Part shown: positions 31,267 through 38,803 of the stretch, piece by piece
Numbering within the stretch: the stretch's first letter is position 1
Layout of the letters: every line of letters starts with the position of its first letter
From: Bacteroidales bacterium
GTDB taxonomy: Bacteria > Bacteroidota > Bacteroidia > Bacteroidales > P3
DNA: 39,322 bases
Assembly (NCBI GenBank): GCA_017542345.1
Contig: JAFXXI010000020.1
Location: 1 to 39,322 of the forward strand
Direction: 5' to 3'
Position numbers and translations under genes: made by a program
The notes under the pieces: generated by a model
Database searches by the model: none
The model's input: the letters and a program-made list of their open reading frames with translations, nothing else
Told to the model about the DNA's origin: nothing

Positions 31267-32244
31267 ATGACCTTGGCGCAGCTCCAGGAGCTGTGCGCCG
31301 GACTCGGTTTCCCTCGCTTCACCGCCAAGCAGATATGCGACTGGCTCTACCGCAAGCGTGTGGACAGCATCGACGCTATGACCAATCTCTCCCTCGCCCA
31401 ACGTGCCCGCCTCAACGAGATAGCTTATATCGGCCGCGAGACGCCTGTGCGCTGCCAATGCTCGACCGACGGCACAAAGAAGTATCTCTTCGAACCTGGC
31501 ATCGAGGCGGTCTTTATCCCCGACGACGACCGTGCCACCCTCTGCGTCTCCTGCCAGCGAGGCTGCAAGATGGGATGCCGCTTCTGCGTCACCGGCCAGC
31601 AGGGCTTCCACGGCCACCTCTCCGCAGGCGACATCCTCAACCAATTGTTTTCTATCCCGGAATTCGACCAGCTGACCAACGTTGTCTTCATGGGCATGGG
31701 CGAGCCGATGGACAACCTCGACGCCGTGCTCGACGCCTGCTCTGTGCTCACCTCCGACTGGGGTCTTGGCTGGAGTCCCAAGCGCATCACCGTCAGCACC
31801 GTGGGCATTATCCCTGGTCTCAAACGCTTCCTCGACGAAAGCCAATGCCACCTCGCCGTCAGCCTGCACAACGCCGTGCCCCAGGAACGCTTGCTGATGA
31901 TGCCCGTGCAGAAGGCATTCCCCCTGAGTGAAGTGCTTGCACTGCTAAGAAAATACGACTGGAGCGGCCAGCGCCGCCTCTCGTTCGAATACACCATGTT
32001 CCGCGGCATCAACGACGACCTGGCGCATGCACAGAAACTAGTCGACACCCTGAATGGGCTCGACTGCCGCGTCAACCTTATCCGTTTCCACGAATCGCCC
32101 GAGGCTCCCTACAAGACCTCCATGCCCTCGACCATCCTGGCGTTCCAGAACTATCTGAACGGGCATGGCGTCATCTGCACCCTCCGCGCCTCACGCGGAC
32201 AGGACATCGACGCCGCTTGCGGCCTCCTCGCAGGCAAAAACTAA
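31267..32244 (+). CDS. rlmN: Dual-specificity rRNA/tRNA adenine-C2 methyltransferase RlmN
   Basis: The protein has 325 residues. It is a radical-SAM enzyme that methylates A2503 of 23S rRNA and A37 of some tRNAs. The radical-SAM cluster CxxxCxxC is Cys100, Cys104 and Cys107 (CKMGCRFC). The two other mechanistic cysteines are present: Cys93 in TLCVSCQRGC and Cys318 in SRGQDIDAACG. GMGEPMDN is the SAM-binding motif. The frame is open well upstream within the PBP gene, but the ATG at 31267 fits the family start. Its stop overlaps the convergent barrel gene by four bases. Confidence 0.95.
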   Translation: MTLAQLQELCAGLGFPRFTAKQICDWLYRKRVDSIDAMTNLSLAQRARLNEIAYIGRETPVRCQCSTDGTKKYLFEPGIEAVFIPDDDRATLCVSCQRGCKMGCRFCVTGQQGFHGHLSAGDILNQLFSIPEFDQLTNVVFMGMGEPMDNLDAVLDACSVLTSDWGLGWSPKRITVSTVGIIPGLKRFLDESQCHLAVSLHNAVPQERLLMMPVQKAFPLSEVLALLRKYDWSGQRRLSFEYTMFRGINDDLAHAQKLVDTLNGLDCRVNLIRFHESPEAPYKTSMPSTILAFQNYLNGHGVICTLRASRGQDIDAACGLLAGKN

Positions 32245-32819
32245 TCCTCGTCCATAAGGGCGCCGAGGTTGAAACTCAAGCCCCCATAGGCAGCGTGCGT
32301 GGTATAGACGCCATAAATGCTCACCCACTTGACAGGCGAGATGACCAATCCGCCGCCGAAATGCCAGTAGTGACGCGCCGGCCCTTGCTTGACATAGTCG
32401 TGGTACATCTGGCCGCTGTTCTCGTTCACCTCGACGTTGACGGTGGAGAAGTCGGTATAGCCGGAGGTGACGTGAGTGTGGCCAATGATAGGCATTATGC
32501 GTAGCCACGGCAGGACGGGAATCTGGTAGCCAAGGCTGATAGAGGTGGCCGTCGAATCAGGCACCATGGCGGCAATCCCCACGTTGACATGGTTGTCATA
32601 CTTGTACATGGGGCCGGCTGTAACAATGTCAAGATAGACACCCCAAGCGCTGAGATTCGCACCGAAACCGAAATCGTGGAACTGTGTACCTAGCCCGGCA
32701 ACGCCCAGGTTGATGCCAATCTCATATCGATGTACGTTGTTTCTGAAATCAAACCACTGTGCGTTGGCACTCATGGCAACAGCCATCATGGCTGCAAGAA
32801 TGAATACAGTCTTTTTCAT
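32241..32819 (-). CDS. Small outer-membrane beta-barrel-like protein of unknown function
   Basis: The 192-residue protein has a signal peptide (MKKTVFILAAMMAVAMSANA). The rest alternates hydrophobic and polar residues with many Gly and aromatics (YEIGINLGVAGLGTQFHDFGFGANLSAWGVYLDI to YGGLSFNLGAL), as expected for an 8-strand outer-membrane barrel or similar. I do not recognise a family. It starts 18 bases behind the dipeptidase stop, with no terminator between, so it is probably the last gene of the PqqD operon. Its 3' end overlaps rlmN by four bases. Confidence 0.65.
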   Translation of the reverse strand: MKKTVFILAAMMAVAMSANAQWFDFRNNVHRYEIGINLGVAGLGTQFHDFGFGANLSAWGVYLDIVTAGPMYKYDNHVNVGIAAMVPDSTATSISLGYQIPVLPWLRIMPIIGHTHVTSGYTDFSTVNVEVNENSGQMYHDYVKQGPARHYWHFGGGLVISPVKWVSIYGVYTTHAAYGGLSFNLGALMDED

Positions 32820-32837
32820 AGTGTTATAGTATTAAAA

Positions 32838-33593
32838 TTACAATTCACGGACAGGGAACTCGAAGTAGGTGTCGGGATAGGGTTCGTCCTTCAGGGTGAA
32901 ATGCCACCACTCGCAGTCGTAAGGCTTGAAGCCATGACGCAGCATGGCCTCACGGAGTAGCATACGGTGGGCGAACTGGTCGGCGGTGAGCGTATCATTG
33001 GGACGATAAATGCCCGTCTCGGGGTCGCCGCCGCAGTCGGGATGGCTCTCCTTGCCAAACCAGTCAAAGGTGCCGCCCATGTCCAACTCCTTCTCGGTGC
33101 ACATATCAAACAGGGTGAGGTCCACCGTCGATCCACGCGAATGGCCGCTACGCGTGGCGATATACTCCTTGATGAAAAGGCTGTCCTTCATCTCTTTGGG
33201 ATAGAAGTACTGCTTCATCAGCGTGTCATCGAGGTCTTTACCCCAGCGCACGAAATGGTCTACGCCCATCTGCGGCCGGTAGGCGTCATAGATTTTCAGA
33301 CGGTAGCCCTTCGCCTTGACGTCGTCACTCACAGCACGCAGGGCCTCGGCGGCTTCGCGGGTGAGCAGCGCCGTAGGCTGTTCGTAGCCGGCGATGCGAG
33401 CGCCCACGAAGTTGTAGGTGCCGAAGTAGCGCACCTCCAGTATCGCGTCGGGCACCACGTCGGTGATGTTCACGAATCCGGCGGACCCGTCGTCCGGTCC
33501 TTGCGTTTTCTTCTCGCTGCACGCCGTTAGGGTGCCCAGTGCCACGGTCGCCGTCAGCACCGCTGCCATCATAATCTTTTTCATTGCTATCAT
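32838..33593 (-). CDS. VanX/DdpX-type D-Ala-D-Ala dipeptidase, lipoprotein
   Basis: The protein has 251 residues from MIAMKKIMM. A lipobox, LGTLTAC, makes it a likely lipoprotein in the periplasm or on the outer membrane. The M15D zinc motifs are SGHSRGSTVDLTL (zinc His near 150, Asp near 157) and EWWHF (catalytic Glu and zinc His near 228-231). Arg in YDAYRPQMGV matches the family. The enzymes split D-Ala-D-Ala; a peptidoglycan-recycling or resistance role cannot be told apart by sequence. The ATG at 33593 overlaps the stop of the VanZ fusion gene (ATGA), which supports it; a start at 33584 (MKKIMM) is also possible. The frame extends far upstream, but only as the antisense of other frames. 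Confidence 0.9.
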   Translation of the reverse strand: MIAMKKIMMAAVLTATVALGTLTACSEKKTQGPDDGSAGFVNITDVVPDAILEVRYFGTYNFVGARIAGYEQPTALLTREAAEALRAVSDDVKAKGYRLKIYDAYRPQMGVDHFVRWGKDLDDTLMKQYFYPKEMKDSLFIKEYIATRSGHSRGSTVDLTLFDMCTEKELDMGGTFDWFGKESHPDCGGDPETGIYRPNDTLTADQFAHRMLLREAMLRHGFKPYDCEWWHFTLKDEPYPDTYFEFPVREL

Positions 33594-34384
33594 TGTTTTA
33601 TGTTTGTCCATTTCCCATGCTTTGCCCACAATATGGCCACCCAACCCAGGCTCACGCCCAGGAAGTTGGCCACCAAGTCGTTCACATCGAAGCCGCGATA
33701 AGGCAGCAGCCACTGCCCGCCTTCGGTCAGCAACCCCGCCGCCACCGCCGTAAGCCACACCGCCCATTTCCATCCGTGGGCGCCGCCACTCCCTTTCTTC
33801 CCGAACAGGTCCATCAGGAACAGCGTGCAGGGCAGGAATACCGAGGCGTGGAGCAGGTGGTCGGCTCGGAGGCCGAGGATGTAGTTGTCGAGCGGTATGC
33901 CTAATCCATTCAGCGGCGCCCACATCAGGAACGCCAGCCCCGCGAAGTACCACGGCCGCAACTGCTTCCGGCCCCTGCGCCCAAGCCAACGGGCCACCCA
34001 GTTCTTCCTCCGCTTCCGCCGCAGCGCGCGTCGGCTGGCACATTGCCAGGCCTTGCCGTCGGTCCCGCCGAGGCGTTCCACCTCGACCAGCACCGCCAGC
34101 ACATCCTCACGGCTCGCCGTCTCCTTGCTGTAGCAGTTGTCGCCCTGCAGGATGTAGCGGTCGCCGTCGACGGCCACCACGCGGTGCAGCAGGTGCTTCC
34201 CCTCACAGCGGAACAGCACCACGTCGCCCACATTCGGAGCCTCCGCCACAGGTGCCAGCGTCAGCGTGTCGCCTTCGCGCAGGGACGTCAGCATGCTGAT
34301 GCCCTTGAGCGTCAGCTTCACGCGGCGCCCTTCCCGCAGCTGCTCCTCGACGGCAGCGAAAAAAATGCTGTTCTCCGCAATCAT
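33590..34384 (-). CDS. Signal peptidase (S26, His-type)-VanZ fusion protein
   Basis: The 264-residue protein joins two domains. Residues 20-105 form an S24/S26 peptidase fold: GISML with Ser30, then GDVVLF, LHRVVAVDGD with His67, and QGDN with Asp82. His in place of the usual bacterial Lys matches the Sec11/SipW (eukaryotic and archaeal) signal-peptidase type. A basic linker follows (about 115-140, RRALRRKRRKNW). Residues 140-260 are VanZ-like, with four membrane segments (LNGLGIPLDNYI, ADHLLHASVFLP, FDVNDLVANFLGV). VanZ is linked to teicoplanin resistance, but its function is unclear. The start overlaps the kinase-like gene by four bases and the stop overlaps the dipeptidase start. Confidence 0.75.
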   Translation of the reverse strand: MIAENSIFFAAVEEQLREGRRVKLTLKGISMLTSLREGDTLTLAPVAEAPNVGDVVLFRCEGKHLLHRVVAVDGDRYILQGDNCYSKETASREDVLAVLVEVERLGGTDGKAWQCASRRALRRKRRKNWVARWLGRRGRKQLRPWYFAGLAFLMWAPLNGLGIPLDNYILGLRADHLLHASVFLPCTLFLMDLFGKKGSGGAHGWKWAVWLTAVAAGLLTEGGQWLLPYRGFDVNDLVANFLGVSLGWVAILWAKHGKWTNIKQ

Positions 34385-35241
34385 CTTTCAGCGTTGTATA
34401 TGGTGTCGTGACTCATGCGCGCCGCCGCCGCGTCGGGCAGGCAACCCATGCGGTAGACAGGCACACGCTCCAGCACGTTCGAGACGTATGCCACCAGCTT
34501 GTCCAGGCAGCGCTCCTCACGCGCCAGACAAGGTGGACATGAAGGCTGCACAGCGGTGAACGCCTCGACCACGCCCAGCCGCCGGATGCTGTTCTCCGGA
34601 CGCTGCTCCAGGCGCAGCAGGGCCGCCACCGGACGGCATTCTGTATGGTAGCAGGGCGTCTTGCCGCTCCACGGCGAGCCGTACACCACTGCCCCACCCT
34701 CTTCGACCGCTAGCAGCGGACTGTCGTCGTTGAGCAAGCAGGTATTCTCTATATTTTCCAGCCACAAGCGTGTGTGGGTGCTCTTGCCTGTGCCGCTCTC
34801 GCCGAGGCACATCACGGCCCGACCGTCGCACACCACCGTCGACGAATGCACCGGTAGCACTCCGCGCCACAGCCCCAGCATCGACCATGCCGTCCAAAGC
34901 GTGAAACGCAGCACCGACGCATCAACTATGTGACTGCACCGCACCTCGTCGGGCTTCCGTCCGTCGAAGCGCAGCCATCCAAAACCTTCATATTGATACC
35001 AGTATACGCCCTCGGCGTCGACACCGAAACGACAGACAGAGCCGCCGTCGGCAATATCGAAGCTGTGCAGCGTGCGGCACTCGGGCATCGTCAGGTCGGC
35101 GTCGAGCGTCAGCGTAGCATTAGAATGTCCGCCGCGCACGGCGAACACCTCCATGCCCGGCAGCGACAAGGCCATACGCACCCCTTCGGCGCCGGTCAGA
35201 CGCACCTCCATACCGCCTATACCAAGCAATGCCTCAGCCAT
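34381..35241 (-). CDS. HPr kinase-like protein (HprK-related)
   Basis: The 286-residue protein has an HPr-kinase C-terminal-like fold. The P-loop is GESGTGKS (residues 147-154), preceded by VLPVHSSTVV with a conserved-looking His132. LLNDD (169-173) and GSPWSGKTPCY (188-198) match the HprK lobe. The N-terminal 110 residues are beta-rich and not the HprK regulatory domain. The HprK family uses ATP to phosphorylate Ser/Thr residues; HprK-related proteins also occur next to PqqD-like genes and lasso peptide genes. The substrate is unknown. It overlaps the PqqD gene by eight bases and the next gene by four. Confidence 0.75.
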   Translation of the reverse strand: MAEALLGIGGMEVRLTGAEGVRMALSLPGMEVFAVRGGHSNATLTLDADLTMPECRTLHSFDIADGGSVCRFGVDAEGVYWYQYEGFGWLRFDGRKPDEVRCSHIVDASVLRFTLWTAWSMLGLWRGVLPVHSSTVVCDGRAVMCLGESGTGKSTHTRLWLENIENTCLLNDDSPLLAVEEGGAVVYGSPWSGKTPCYHTECRPVAALLRLEQRPENSIRRLGVVEAFTAVQPSCPPCLAREERCLDKLVAYVSNVLERVPVYRMGCLPDAAAARMSHDTIYNAER

Positions 35242-35506
35242 TTACAATCAGTCCTTCCTTCGTCATGCTCTTCACCCACTCGGTAGCGTCGTGCATCGCC
35301 GTGTCGGCATCCACATCATACCGCTCCGTCAGCTTCGCAGCCACATCGTCCACACTGAACTCACGCTCCCTCAACTCATTGTACAGCCAAAGGGCGGTCT
35401 CGTTGAGCGCTACCACCTTGGTCATGTCGGCCAGCGTGCCATCCTGCATGATGACAATGTGCTCGCCCGCCACATCGCGGATTTTTTTTCTTCTGTCTAT
35501 TCTCAT
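35234..35506 (-). CDS. PqqD-family (RiPP recognition element-like) protein
   Basis: The 90-residue protein starts MRIDRRKKIRDVAGEHIVIM. It shows the PqqD-like winged-helix pattern: two beta strands, a NETALWLYNELREREFSVDDVAAKLTERY helix pair, and EWVKSMTKEGLIV at the end. Such domains bind leader peptides in ribosomally made, modified peptides, and also serve as chaperones in the HPr-kinase-related systems. The frame is open four codons upstream; MRIDRRKK is the more usual start. It is the first gene of the operon. A weak -7-like TATATTGA lies at 35515-35522 on the minus strand. Confidence 0.75.
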   Translation of the reverse strand: MRIDRRKKIRDVAGEHIVIMQDGTLADMTKVVALNETALWLYNELREREFSVDDVAAKLTERYDVDADTAMHDATEWVKSMTKEGLIVNG

Positions 35507-35560
35507 AACTGGTGTCAATATAACGCTTCGACAGCCGAATTATTGCCCCCGCCGCCACAA

Positions 35561-35657
35561 AAACCACCTACCATCTACCTATCATCTCCTTCCCCGGAAG
35601 GGGTTGGTTTGGCGATGGTATGACAATGGTACGGTTTTGATACGGTGATGATAGGGA
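35561..35657. repeat. 11-base-periodic dyad element between the PqqD and UDG-like genes
   Basis: The right arm reads in 11-base units: GTTGGTTTGGC, GATGGTATGAC, AATGGTACGGT, TTTGATACGGT, GATGATAGGGA (35603-35657). The left arm, on the minus strand, reads GATGATAGGTA and GATGGTAGGTG (35571-35592 region). The arms meet at CCTTCCCCGGAAGG. The element fills most of the 350-base gap 35507-35858; the rest (35660-35820) shows nothing I can name beyond the promoter. Confidence 0.75.
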
Positions 35658-35808
35658 TTAAACGCTGACTATCAAGCCATTGCATTACCCTTCAGCACTT
35701 TTCTCAACTTACACGTTTTCAAACGGTTGTATTTTTAGCGAAATGGACATTTCAACCCCTTTGGCGAGGGCGTCGGGAGGGGTATCCGTATTAAATTATG
35801 TTAAACGC

Positions 35809-35839
35809 TTGCGAACCGCGTTTTTTGTGTGTAACTTTG
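35809..35839 (+). promoter_or_regulatory. Bacteroidota promoter for the UDG-like gene
   Basis: TTG (35809-35811), then a 20-base spacer, then TAACTTTG (35832-35839), an exact TAnnTTTG. The ATG at 35859 lies 20 bases after the -7 box. Confidence 0.65.
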
Positions 35840-35858
35840 CAAAAAAAATATCACAGCC

Positions 35859-36629
35859 ATGGATTACCACAAGAAAGAGGAGCAATTGTTCGAACGCTGG
35901 GCCCAGCGCGCCCGCAAACTGCACGAAAGTGACGAGATTACGAAAGACGGGCTGCTGTACCGCGGCGAGATGTGGTTCGACGGCTTCAACCAGGTATGCC
36001 GGCCGGCCGACGAAGAGCAACTATGGGCCGATGCGGGAATGCGCATCCTAGTGATGACCAAGGAGTTGGACGAAGACGACGGATGGGACATCCGCGCCGA
36101 GAGCGGCCGCGTGCCATCGCCGCGCCTCACCAACCGCACGGCGCAGCGCTTCTTCCCCAACATGGAGTTGTGGATCTACGGCCTGATGAACATCCCCGAC
36201 CGCAAGGCCATGCCCTTCTGCCGTGCCGACAACGCCACCCGCTTGCAAAGCTTCTACGAGAACGCGCCCATTGCACGCATGGTGTGCAAGAAGCAGCCCG
36301 ATGCCAAAGCTGCCAGCAACGCCGTGATGCAGAAGTATATGGAGAACTATGCCGACCTGCTGGCGGAACAAATCGCCATGTATCGGGCCGACATCATACT
36401 CTGTCTCGGCGGACAGGGCATCATGGTGAAATTCATACAGAAACACCTCCTGAAAGACCTTCAGCAGGTCAACGAGTCATGCTACTACTCAGACGAGGCC
36501 AATGTGTTGGTGGTCAAACAATACCATCCATGCTACAGCGTCTACGGACGCAAGGAGATGTACACCGGCATGATTCACGACTATCAGGCCTTCCTGGATG
36601 CCACTCCGCAGTTCCCCGCCCAGCGGTAG
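35859..36629 (+). CDS. Protein of unknown function, possible uracil-DNA-glycosylase fold
   Basis: The 256-residue protein is soluble, with no signal peptide. Its C-terminal half has features recalling the uracil-DNA-glycosylase superfamily: a buried strand DIILCLGGQGIMVKFI and a later VVKQYHPCYSVYG, similar in order to the G- and HP-containing motifs of that fold. The N-terminal half has MRILVMTKELDEDDGWDIR, a possible equivalent of motif A, though without a clear catalytic residue. I cannot name the family. The gene is single, with its own promoter, and ends one base before the convergent TIGR04076 gene. Confidence 0.55.
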   Translation: MDYHKKEEQLFERWAQRARKLHESDEITKDGLLYRGEMWFDGFNQVCRPADEEQLWADAGMRILVMTKELDEDDGWDIRAESGRVPSPRLTNRTAQRFFPNMELWIYGLMNIPDRKAMPFCRADNATRLQSFYENAPIARMVCKKQPDAKAASNAVMQKYMENYADLLAEQIAMYRADIILCLGGQGIMVKFIQKHLLKDLQQVNESCYYSDEANVLVVKQYHPCYSVYGRKEMYTGMIHDYQAFLDATPQFPAQR

Positions 36630-36630
36630 G

Positions 36631-36933
36631 CTACTGGCGCTCAAGCAGGAAGCTGACCGGTCGGAAGCCGTCGTTGCAGCTGATCATGGCGCTATAGGGG
36701 TTGCGCATCCAGCCGTCATAGAAATTGCCCTCGCCGCGAGCCAACGCTTCGACAAAGGAATGCATTGATTCCCACGCACTCTCACACATTCCCTCGGGTC
36801 TCTTCCCGTCGCGGGAGAGCCAGGTTTGCCCTTCCCGTACGTCGCAGGCGTGCTCGATGGGGTTCTCGTAGAGCGATTGCAGGTCCTTGTAGTCAGCCTT
36901 GCGGATGGCCGTTATTTTCACGTCGTACATCAT
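36631..36933 (-). CDS. TIGR04076 family protein
   Basis: The 100-residue soluble protein matches the TIGR04076 pattern: MMYDVKITAIRKA at the start, then CDVREGQTW, CESAWESM and ISCNDGFRPVSF, each with a conserved Cys. Function of the family is unknown; the three Cys could bind a metal, which is inference. The ATG at 36933 (or the next, 36930) is taken because earlier codons overlap a -7 box at 36949-36956. This leaves a very short 5' leader. The gene is divergent from the DUF1846 gene and convergent with its other neighbour. Confidence 0.75.
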   Translation of the reverse strand: MMYDVKITAIRKADYKDLQSLYENPIEHACDVREGQTWLSRDGKRPEGMCESAWESMHSFVEALARGEGNFYDGWMRNPYSAMISCNDGFRPVSFLLERQ

Positions 36934-36948
36934 CCTTGTTTTAGGTTG

Positions 36949-36956
36949 CAAAGATA
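36949..36956 (-). promoter_or_regulatory. -7 promoter element for the TIGR04076 gene
   Basis: On the minus strand the bases read TATCTTTG, an exact TAnnTTTG, about 15 bases before the ATG. A -33 element is not clear. Confidence 0.55.
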
Positions 36957-36984
36957 CGCTTTTTTAGGAGAATAGAAACATTTT

Positions 36985-37015
36985 TTTGCCAGTATCGAAA
37001 ATCTTCGTATTTTTG
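36985..37015 (+). promoter_or_regulatory. Bacteroidota promoter for the DUF1846 gene
   Basis: TTTG (36985-36988), a 19-base spacer and TATTTTTG (37008-37015) form a good -33/-7 pair. The ATG at 37062 lies 46 bases after the -7 box. Confidence 0.75.
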
Positions 37016-37061
37016 CATCCCGTATTTTTCATTTCTAACATACATATATTATTTATCATTT

Positions 37062-38525
37062 ATGAAATACGGGTTTGACAACGAAAAGTATCTGCGGATA
37101 CAATCCGAACACATCAAAGAGCGCATCAGCAAGTTCGGAAACAAACTTTACCTAGAATTTGGCGGTAAACTGTTCGACGACTACCACGCCAGTCGTGTGC
37201 TGCCCGGCTTCCAACCCGACAGCAAGTTGAAAATGCTGACCCAGCTGAAGGACGATGCCGAAATCGTCATCGTCATCAGCGCCGTCGACATCGAGAAGAA
37301 CAAGAAGCGCGGCGACCTCGGCATCACCTACGACGAGGACGTGCTGCGCCTGCGCGAGGTCTTCACCGAGCGTGGTTTCCTGGTCTCAGGTGTCGTCATC
37401 ACCCACTATAGCGGCCAAGCCAGCGCCACCGCCTACCACGAGCGCCTCGAGCGCATGGGCATCAAGGCCTACTATCATTATATGATCGAGGGCTACCCCA
37501 CCAACGTCGAGCTCATCTGCTCGGACGGTGGCTTCGGAAAGAACGACTATGTCGAAACCACGCGTCCGCTGGTGGTCGTCACCGCCCCCGGCCCCGGCAG
37601 CGGCAAGATGGCCGTCTGCCTCAGCCAGCTCTACAACGAGAACCGTCGCGGCGTGAAGGCCGGCTACGCCAAATTCGAGACCTTCCCCATCTGGAGCATC
37701 CCGCTGAAGCACCCCGTCAACATCGCCTACGAGGCCGCCACCGCCGACCTCAACGACGTCAACATGATCGACCCCTTCCACCTCGAAGCCTACGGCAAGA
37801 CCGCCGTCAACTACAACCGCGACATCGAGATATTCCCCGTGCTCAACGCCATCTTCGACGGCATCTACGGCGAGAACCCCTATAAGTCGCCCACCGACAT
37901 GGGGGTCAACATGGCCGGCTTCTGCATCTGCGACGACGACGTCTGCTGCCAGGCATCCAAAGACGAGATCATCCGCCGCTACTATACCGCCCTCTGCGAC
38001 TACGCTAACGGTAAAGCTACCGACAGCGAGATCAACAAGATAGCCCTACTCATGAAGCAGGCCAAGATCTCCACCGACGACCGCCGCACCACCGTGGCCG
38101 CCAAGGAGCGCCGCGACCGCGAGGGTGTGCCCTCCGCCGCCATCGAGCTGCCCGACGGCACCATCATCACCGCCACCACCAGCGACCTGCTCGGTGCCTG
38201 CGCCGCCCTGCTGCTCAACGCCCTCAAGCACCTGGCCGGCATCGACCACAGCGTCAAGCTTATCTCGCAGAAGATGATAGAGCCCATCCAGCACACCAAG
38301 GTCAACATGCTGCACGGCAGCAATCCGCGCCTCCACACCGACGAGGTGCTCGTCACCCTCTCCATTCTCAGCCTCCTCGACGACAACTGCCGCCGCGCCC
38401 TCGACTGCCTCCCCCTCCTCGACGGCTGCCAGATGCACACCACCGTCATGACCAGCGAAGTGGACCGCAAAATCTTCAAGAAACTCGGCGTCGGCCTCAC
38501 CTCCGAGCCCGTCCGCAAGGACTAA
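37062..38525 (+). CDS. DUF1846 family protein
   Basis: The 487-residue protein matches DUF1846 over its whole length: MKYGFDNEKYLRIQSEHIKERI, FGGKLFDDYHASRVLPGF, then TAPGPGSGKMAVCLSQLY and a long alpha/beta body. GPGSGK resembles a P-loop, but whether it binds nucleotide is not known. Structures of the family exist, but its function is not established. It is cytoplasmic, with no signal peptide. It is a single gene with its own promoter and terminator. Its codon use is strongly biased to GC-ending codons (many GCC, ATC, GAC), as in highly expressed genes of this organism. Confidence 0.85.
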   Translation: MKYGFDNEKYLRIQSEHIKERISKFGNKLYLEFGGKLFDDYHASRVLPGFQPDSKLKMLTQLKDDAEIVIVISAVDIEKNKKRGDLGITYDEDVLRLREVFTERGFLVSGVVITHYSGQASATAYHERLERMGIKAYYHYMIEGYPTNVELICSDGGFGKNDYVETTRPLVVVTAPGPGSGKMAVCLSQLYNENRRGVKAGYAKFETFPIWSIPLKHPVNIAYEAATADLNDVNMIDPFHLEAYGKTAVNYNRDIEIFPVLNAIFDGIYGENPYKSPTDMGVNMAGFCICDDDVCCQASKDEIIRRYYTALCDYANGKATDSEINKIALLMKQAKISTDDRRTTVAAKERRDREGVPSAAIELPDGTIITATTSDLLGACAALLLNALKHLAGIDHSVKLISQKMIEPIQHTKVNMLHGSNPRLHTDEVLVTLSILSLLDDNCRRALDCLPLLDGCQMHTTVMTSEVDRKIFKKLGVGLTSEPVRKD

Positions 38526-38547
38526 CCCAATAATGACGTCTTAAACA

Positions 38548-38582
38548 GAACCGCCACCATGCCGGGTGGCGGTTCTTTGTTT
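38548..38582 (+). terminator. Intrinsic terminator behind the DUF1846 gene
   Basis: GAACCGCCACC (38548-38558) pairs perfectly with 38565-38575 around a 6-base loop, followed by TTTGTTT. The rest of the gap to 38803 holds no gene; a small hairpin GCCGCA-AATC-TGCGGC lies near 38750, of unknown meaning. Confidence 0.9.
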
Positions 38583-38803
38583 CGCAGTGGCACAATAGAA
38601 AGCGAGAAATTGCGTTTAAGTGGCGTAAGAAAAACGGTATATGATTTGCAGTGCTCATAACTCGCTGATTTTTACCCCCACCCCACGAATTGCACAAGTA
38701 ATCGTCGGGAGGATTTCCTTTTTGTTTTTAATTCATTTGCCTCTCTCTGCCGCAAATCTGCGGCGGGGCTGGATTGGTTTGTAATTTCTAAAATAAATTG
38801 AAT

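Noticed and set aside
32838-34384. VanX-like and VanZ-like genes side by side, suggesting a glycopeptide-resistance cluster
   Set aside because: No vanH, D-Ala-D-Lac ligase or VanRS-type regulator is present, VanZ is fused to a peptidase, and a Gram-negative outer membrane already excludes glycopeptides. The operon partners (PqqD, HprK-like) point elsewhere.
34381-35506. Lasso peptide biosynthesis cluster
   Set aside because: A PqqD-like protein and an HprK-like kinase fit, but no asparagine-synthase-like cyclase, transglutaminase-like leader peptidase or precursor is visible.
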